From contig JAJCYA010000047.1 of the NCBI GenBank assembly GCA_029263095.1, positions 1 through 64,000 of the forward strand: DNA of 64,000 nt, written 5' to 3'. This DNA is from Acidimicrobiia bacterium. GTDB lineage: Bacteria; Actinomycetota; Acidimicrobiia; Spongiisociales; UBA11373. Position 1 is the first letter of the stretch. Every line of letters begins with the position of its first letter. Both the position numbers and the translations under genes were made by a program. Under the pieces are notes generated by a model. The model ran no database searches. It was not told the origin of the DNA and was given only the letters and a program-made list of their open reading frames with translations. Of the stretch, positions 61,268-64,000 are shown piece by piece.

Positions 61268-61576
61268 ATGCCACCAATGTTCCGCGAGGGGCGTTCCCGT
61301 AGGTCATGGCGCCGTGAGGTCGCCTCCGGCCTGGTCCAGCGTGTCGATTCTGAGGGCGAGGTGAGGTTCGTCGGAACCCACCCCGCCGACCGGGCTGAGA
61401 TGTTGCGTATCGCTGAGATGCTTCCCGACGACGTGATTGCCGAGCTCTACGAGGATCCGGCGTATCCGGGTTGCACCTTTATGGAGTTGCGGCTGGCTCC
61501 TGCTCCGATCGCGTTCAACGATCCGAACTTCAAAGTCGCCTACCCCGAGAGCGATTCGAGGGCATACGGCCTGTAG
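61268..61576 (+). CDS. Conserved small hypothetical protein
   Basis: The 102-residue protein starts MPPMFREGRSRRSWRREVAS and contains a FVGTHPADRAEMLRIAEML segment and a C-terminal FNDPNFKVAYPESDS. There is no signal or membrane segment. The composition and codons look coding. I do not recognise the family. It may be independently transcribed, since 144 bases precede it. Confidence 0.6.
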   Translation: MPPMFREGRSRRSWRREVASGLVQRVDSEGEVRFVGTHPADRAEMLRIAEMLPDDVIAELYEDPAYPGCTFMELRLAPAPIAFNDPNFKVAYPESDSRAYGL

Positions 61577-61730
61577 GCGATCGCACCTGGGTCCGGTTTC
61601 GTTGGTGCCACTATCGATCCCGACGTTGCGCGTGGCGCTGTAGGGTGACGCCACTCGACCTCGAGGGGGTTCGGCGGTTCGGGGGTTTTGTGAGGGTGTA
61701 GATCGCCGCGCGACCGGTACCGGGGTTCGG

Positions 61731-62465
61731 GTGAAACGAGTTCTAGGCGCACTGCTGCTGATGTCGCTGATCCCTGCCCAATCGGCGCTGGCCGCAGACG
61801 GATGCACGTTGGATGTGCCAGAGATCACGGAGGTCGGTGCGGCGGCAACATTTGTCGGCACGGTGTTCGATGCCGGGTCGGTCGCCCACCTGTTTATCGA
61901 TGACGTGGCGATCGGTAGCGGGACCGTCTCGAGTGCCGGTTTGTTGGCAGTTTCATATGCGTTCGGAAGTGAGGGTCACTTCTGGGTGCAGATGGTGGGG
62001 TTGTCGAATGGTGATTGGTGCGGGTCTCCGATGGCTGCGATCGCGGTGGGGGCCGATGGGGAGGGACCAGGGGAGGCCCCGGATGGTGCGGCGAACCTTT
62101 TTGCCGCTCAGGTGCTAACGACGACAACGCTGGTATTGAGTGAGGGCGCCTTCGGGGACGGCTTTGCGATCGGGCCGGATGATCTGGAGCCGGCGGTGCC
62201 CCCCGCGGATCAGCAACAGGTGGAACCCCCGGTCGATCAGCAAGTAACTACCGATGACCCAGCCGACCCCGCTCCCGGCGATACGGCAGGCACGACCGCC
62301 ACCACCGCTTCGGATGCCCAGTCCGACGGCGATTCTGATGTGGCGGCACCTGTGAATGATTCCGATGGAGGGATATCAATCGTGCCGCTTGCCCTACTGA
62401 TTGGCTTGGCGGCAACCGTGTTCGGCCTGGTCGGAGGTTTGGTGTTGGGGAGGAGGCGGTCGTGA
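61731..62465 (+). CDS. Secreted protein with one Cys-starting module and C-terminal anchor
   Basis: The 244-residue protein has a signal peptide (to about residue 22, QSALAADG), then a beta-rich module starting at Cys25 (DGCTLDVPEITEVGAAATF), a Pro/Gln/Asp/Thr-rich linker (about 130-210) and a membrane helix at about 220-240 ending GRRRS. The module resembles the first repeat of the next protein (see findings). It starts at GTG 61731. It overlaps the following gene by four bases (GTGA). Confidence 0.75.
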   Translation: MKRVLGALLLMSLIPAQSALAADGCTLDVPEITEVGAAATFVGTVFDAGSVAHLFIDDVAIGSGTVSSAGLLAVSYAFGSEGHFWVQMVGLSNGDWCGSPMAAIAVGADGEGPGEAPDGAANLFAAQVLTTTTLVLSEGAFGDGFAIGPDDLEPAVPPADQQQVEPPVDQQVTTDDPADPAPGDTAGTTATTASDAQSDGDSDVAAPVNDSDGGISIVPLALLIGLAATVFGLVGGLVLGRRRS

Positions 62466-64000
62466 TTCGTCGGGTGCTGCGTCTGTTGTTGTCGGTTGTG
62501 CTGGTGGGTTCGGTGTTCTTGGTGCTACCCGCGGCCGGGGCCCAAGCGGCATGTGATGTGACGGTGTCGAGCACGTCGGTGCTGGTGGGTGAGTCGATCA
62601 CGATCACGGGGCTCAATTTCAAAGGGGGGACTCCCGCCAGTCTGCTGGTGGATGGGACACCTGTACACAATGGCACCACCGATCGCAACGGGGTGATTGC
62701 GACGACTCATTCATTTGGTGCGCCGGGTACCTATCTGGTTTGGGGCACCGGTACCGATCTGGGGAGCAATCCGTGCACCACTGCGCGCCGTCAGGTGCAG
62801 GTGAATGCCCCGGCGCCGACTACGACGACCGCTCCGCCGACGACCACCACGACCACGACGACCATCCCCGATTTCGGGATCCTCTCCATCGTTAGCGGCG
62901 AATGTCTGGTCGAGTTCAGTTTTGGCATGGGTGGCCATGTCGTGTCTCCCGGGCAGGTGATTCCGGTCCAGGGCAGTGGGTTTGAGAGTGATCTTCCTGT
63001 GTTCATCACACTTGTGGGCTACGAGCTGACTGTCGTCTCACCGGATGCAGATGGGGAGTTCATGACCGAGGTGACGGTGCCCGATTGGCCCGAGGCCAGT
63101 TATGGCATGAAAGCGAGGCAGCCAAAGTCCGGTGCCGATTGGTGCAGCGGTGATGTCGAGATCCAAATCGACCGTGAGCCCGACGCCGAGTTGGGGGATT
63201 GCTCGATCTCCCTTGCCCAGATGAAGTTGGGGCTCGGGTTCCCTTGGAGTGCCATCTATCCCGTCTACGTCACGTATGGCTATGGCTTTGAGCCGGGGGA
63301 GGTAGTCGTTGTCACCGTCGAGGGTGGCTTCCCATGGGTCGAGGGAACCGTTCAACTTGGCGACTTCACCGAGGTGAGCGCAGATGGGACTTTCGTCATG
63401 GTCGGCGCCCCTCCCTCCGAGTGGCTTCCCGATGAGGGGACCGTGGAGGTGTGGGCCCGTTCCAATACCTGCACCGCCAAGGCCACGCTCGGCGAGCCGG
63501 AACCGGTGAGAGCCGAACTGCCGTCATTCACTGTGACACCAGATGTGCTGCGCGGCGCCGGCATCTATCTGTACCCCGGCAGCTGTGAGCTTGTGGTCTG
63601 GAAGGAGACCGGTATCTCCGTGAATGAGGTCGATCCGGCGTACCAGAACTATCCGCTGGACGAGAACTTCATCAATGCCTACGGAGAGGGATTTGTCGCG
63701 GGTGAGGATGTGACTTGGTTGCTCGACGGCCAGGTGATGACGTTTGGGTCGTATTCGACCACGGTGGATGGGGCCGGGAAGTTCTACGCTTCCGGGGGCA
63801 ATGTGCTCAATCCGTTGCAGACCGCCGATCAGCCGTTCATCCTGACGGCGCAGACCGAGTCGTGTACTACCAGCGCTCAATACGGGGCGTTCCTGGCCGC
63901 CGGTATCGACCCGGTTCTTCCCGAGTCGGCCGCCGGTCCCGGTGCGGCACTTGGTGACGGTCCGTGCCAATTGGTCGTGTGGAAGGGGGATGGGCAGGAG
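62462..64000 (+). CDS. Secreted multi-module protein, C-terminus beyond the window
   Basis: The frame starts at GTG 62462, overlapping the previous stop as GTGA, and stays open to the right edge (513 codons). A signal peptide (VVLVGSVFLVLPAAGAQA) precedes modules that each begin with a Cys near residues 31, 148, 247, 375 and 502, spaced about 100-130 residues. A Thr-rich linker at about 118-138 separates modules 1 and 2. Modules 4 and 5 begin CELVVWKETG and CQLVVWKGDG. The fold looks like an Ig or cadherin-like sandwich. No enzyme motif is visible. Confidence 0.82.
   Translation, partial: MIRRVLRLLLSVVLVGSVFLVLPAAGAQAACDVTVSSTSVLVGESITITGLNFKGGTPASLLVDGTPVHNGTTDRNGVIATTHSFGAPGTYLVWGTGTDLGSNPCTTARRQVQVNAPAPTTTTAPPTTTTTTTTIPDFGILSIVSGECLVEFSFGMGGHVVSPGQVIPVQGSGFESDLPVFITLVGYELTVVSPDADGEFMTEVTVPDWPEASYGMKARQPKSGADWCSGDVEIQIDREPDAELGDCSISLAQMKLGLGFPWSAIYPVYVTYGYGFEPGEVVVVTVEGGFPWVEGTVQLGDFTEVSADGTFVMVGAPPSEWLPDEGTVEVWARSNTCTAKATLGEPEPVRAELPSFTVTPDVLRGAGIYLYPGSCELVVWKETGISVNEVDPAYQNYPLDENFINAYGEGFVAGEDVTWLLDGQVMTFGSYSTTVDGAGKFYASGGNVLNPLQTADQPFILTAQTESCTTSAQYGAFLAAGIDPVLPESAAGPGAALGDGPCQLVVWKGDGQE

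Noticed and set aside
62812-62872. ACC/ACG-rich tract as a CRISPR or satellite
   Set aside because: It encodes a Thr-rich linker using mixed codons; there are no spaced repeats.
1-64000. rRNA, tRNA, insertion sequences, phage and origin
   Set aside because: Reading the gaps by eye I found no tRNA clover-leaf, transposase, integrase or DnaA-box cluster. A tRNA search program would be needed to confirm.

Overview
The window is high-GC bacterial chromosome, almost fully coding, and most likely from an uncultivated or poorly studied actinobacterium, with Acidimicrobiia as my best guess. The evidence is a Rv3645-Rv3661-like 'helicase/secretion neighbourhood' (HAD hydrolase, Tad pilus genes, DUF1998 helicase, topA, tmk, holB), a PimB-like mannosyltransferase, a lipoprotein-type penicillin-binding protein, Thr-rich linkers after lipoboxes, many GTG/TTG starts and near-leaderless signals. 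I see no rRNA, tRNA, insertion sequence, prophage or CRISPR array, and no gene-free stretch longer than 300 bases.

Layout. 0-7 kb: a MobA-like gene, a cyclic-nucleotide-domain protein with a metallo-hydrolase, a DUF4015 hydrolase, then a probable SELENOPROTEIN (PrdB/GrdB family, in-frame TGA at 5294 in a UxxC motif, followed by a bacterial-type SECIS hairpin), a two-gene XdhC pair and a decayed RidA gene. 7-13 kb: nitroreductase, penicillin-binding lipoprotein, trans-aconitate methyltransferase, glutamate-cysteine-ligase-like enzyme and ArfB. 13.8-19.7 kb: histidine degradation (hutH, hutU, hutI) plus a phosphodiesterase. 20-25 kb: a MOSC-like protein, an ArsR-type regulator with a readable promoter/operator driving an MFS exporter, a patatin and MsrA. 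25-34 kb: HAD phosphatase, Tad pilus genes including a 53-residue pilin, a beta-propeller-like lipoprotein, an ECF sigma factor with a GerMN membrane protein, and a MazF/ribbon-helix-helix toxin-antitoxin pair. 34-48 kb: helicase and an ion-transport group (Ca-type P-ATPase, NhaA, TrkA, TrkH, pyrophosphatase pump) with an LCP protein and a FAD oxidoreductase. 48-62 kb: citramalate synthase under an apparent isoleucine attenuator, a double histidine phosphatase, PimB, TopA, MFS, Tmk, HolB, acyltransferase, epimerase and acyl-CoA dehydrogenase. 61.7-64 kb: two related secreted proteins built from Cys-starting modules; the second runs off the end.

How genes work together: histidine is taken through urocanate and imidazolonepropionate to formiminoglutamate; Trk takes up K+, NhaA exports Na+, and the pyrophosphatase has the K+-dependent signature; the Tad genes build a surface pilus; the MobA-like and XdhC proteins would mature molybdenum enzymes encoded elsewhere. 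The selenoprotein implies SelA/SelB/SelC/SelD outside the window. The strongest new observations are the selenoprotein with its SECIS and the complete cimA attenuator with a 12-residue Ile-rich leader peptide; neither would be found by ordinary gene calling.
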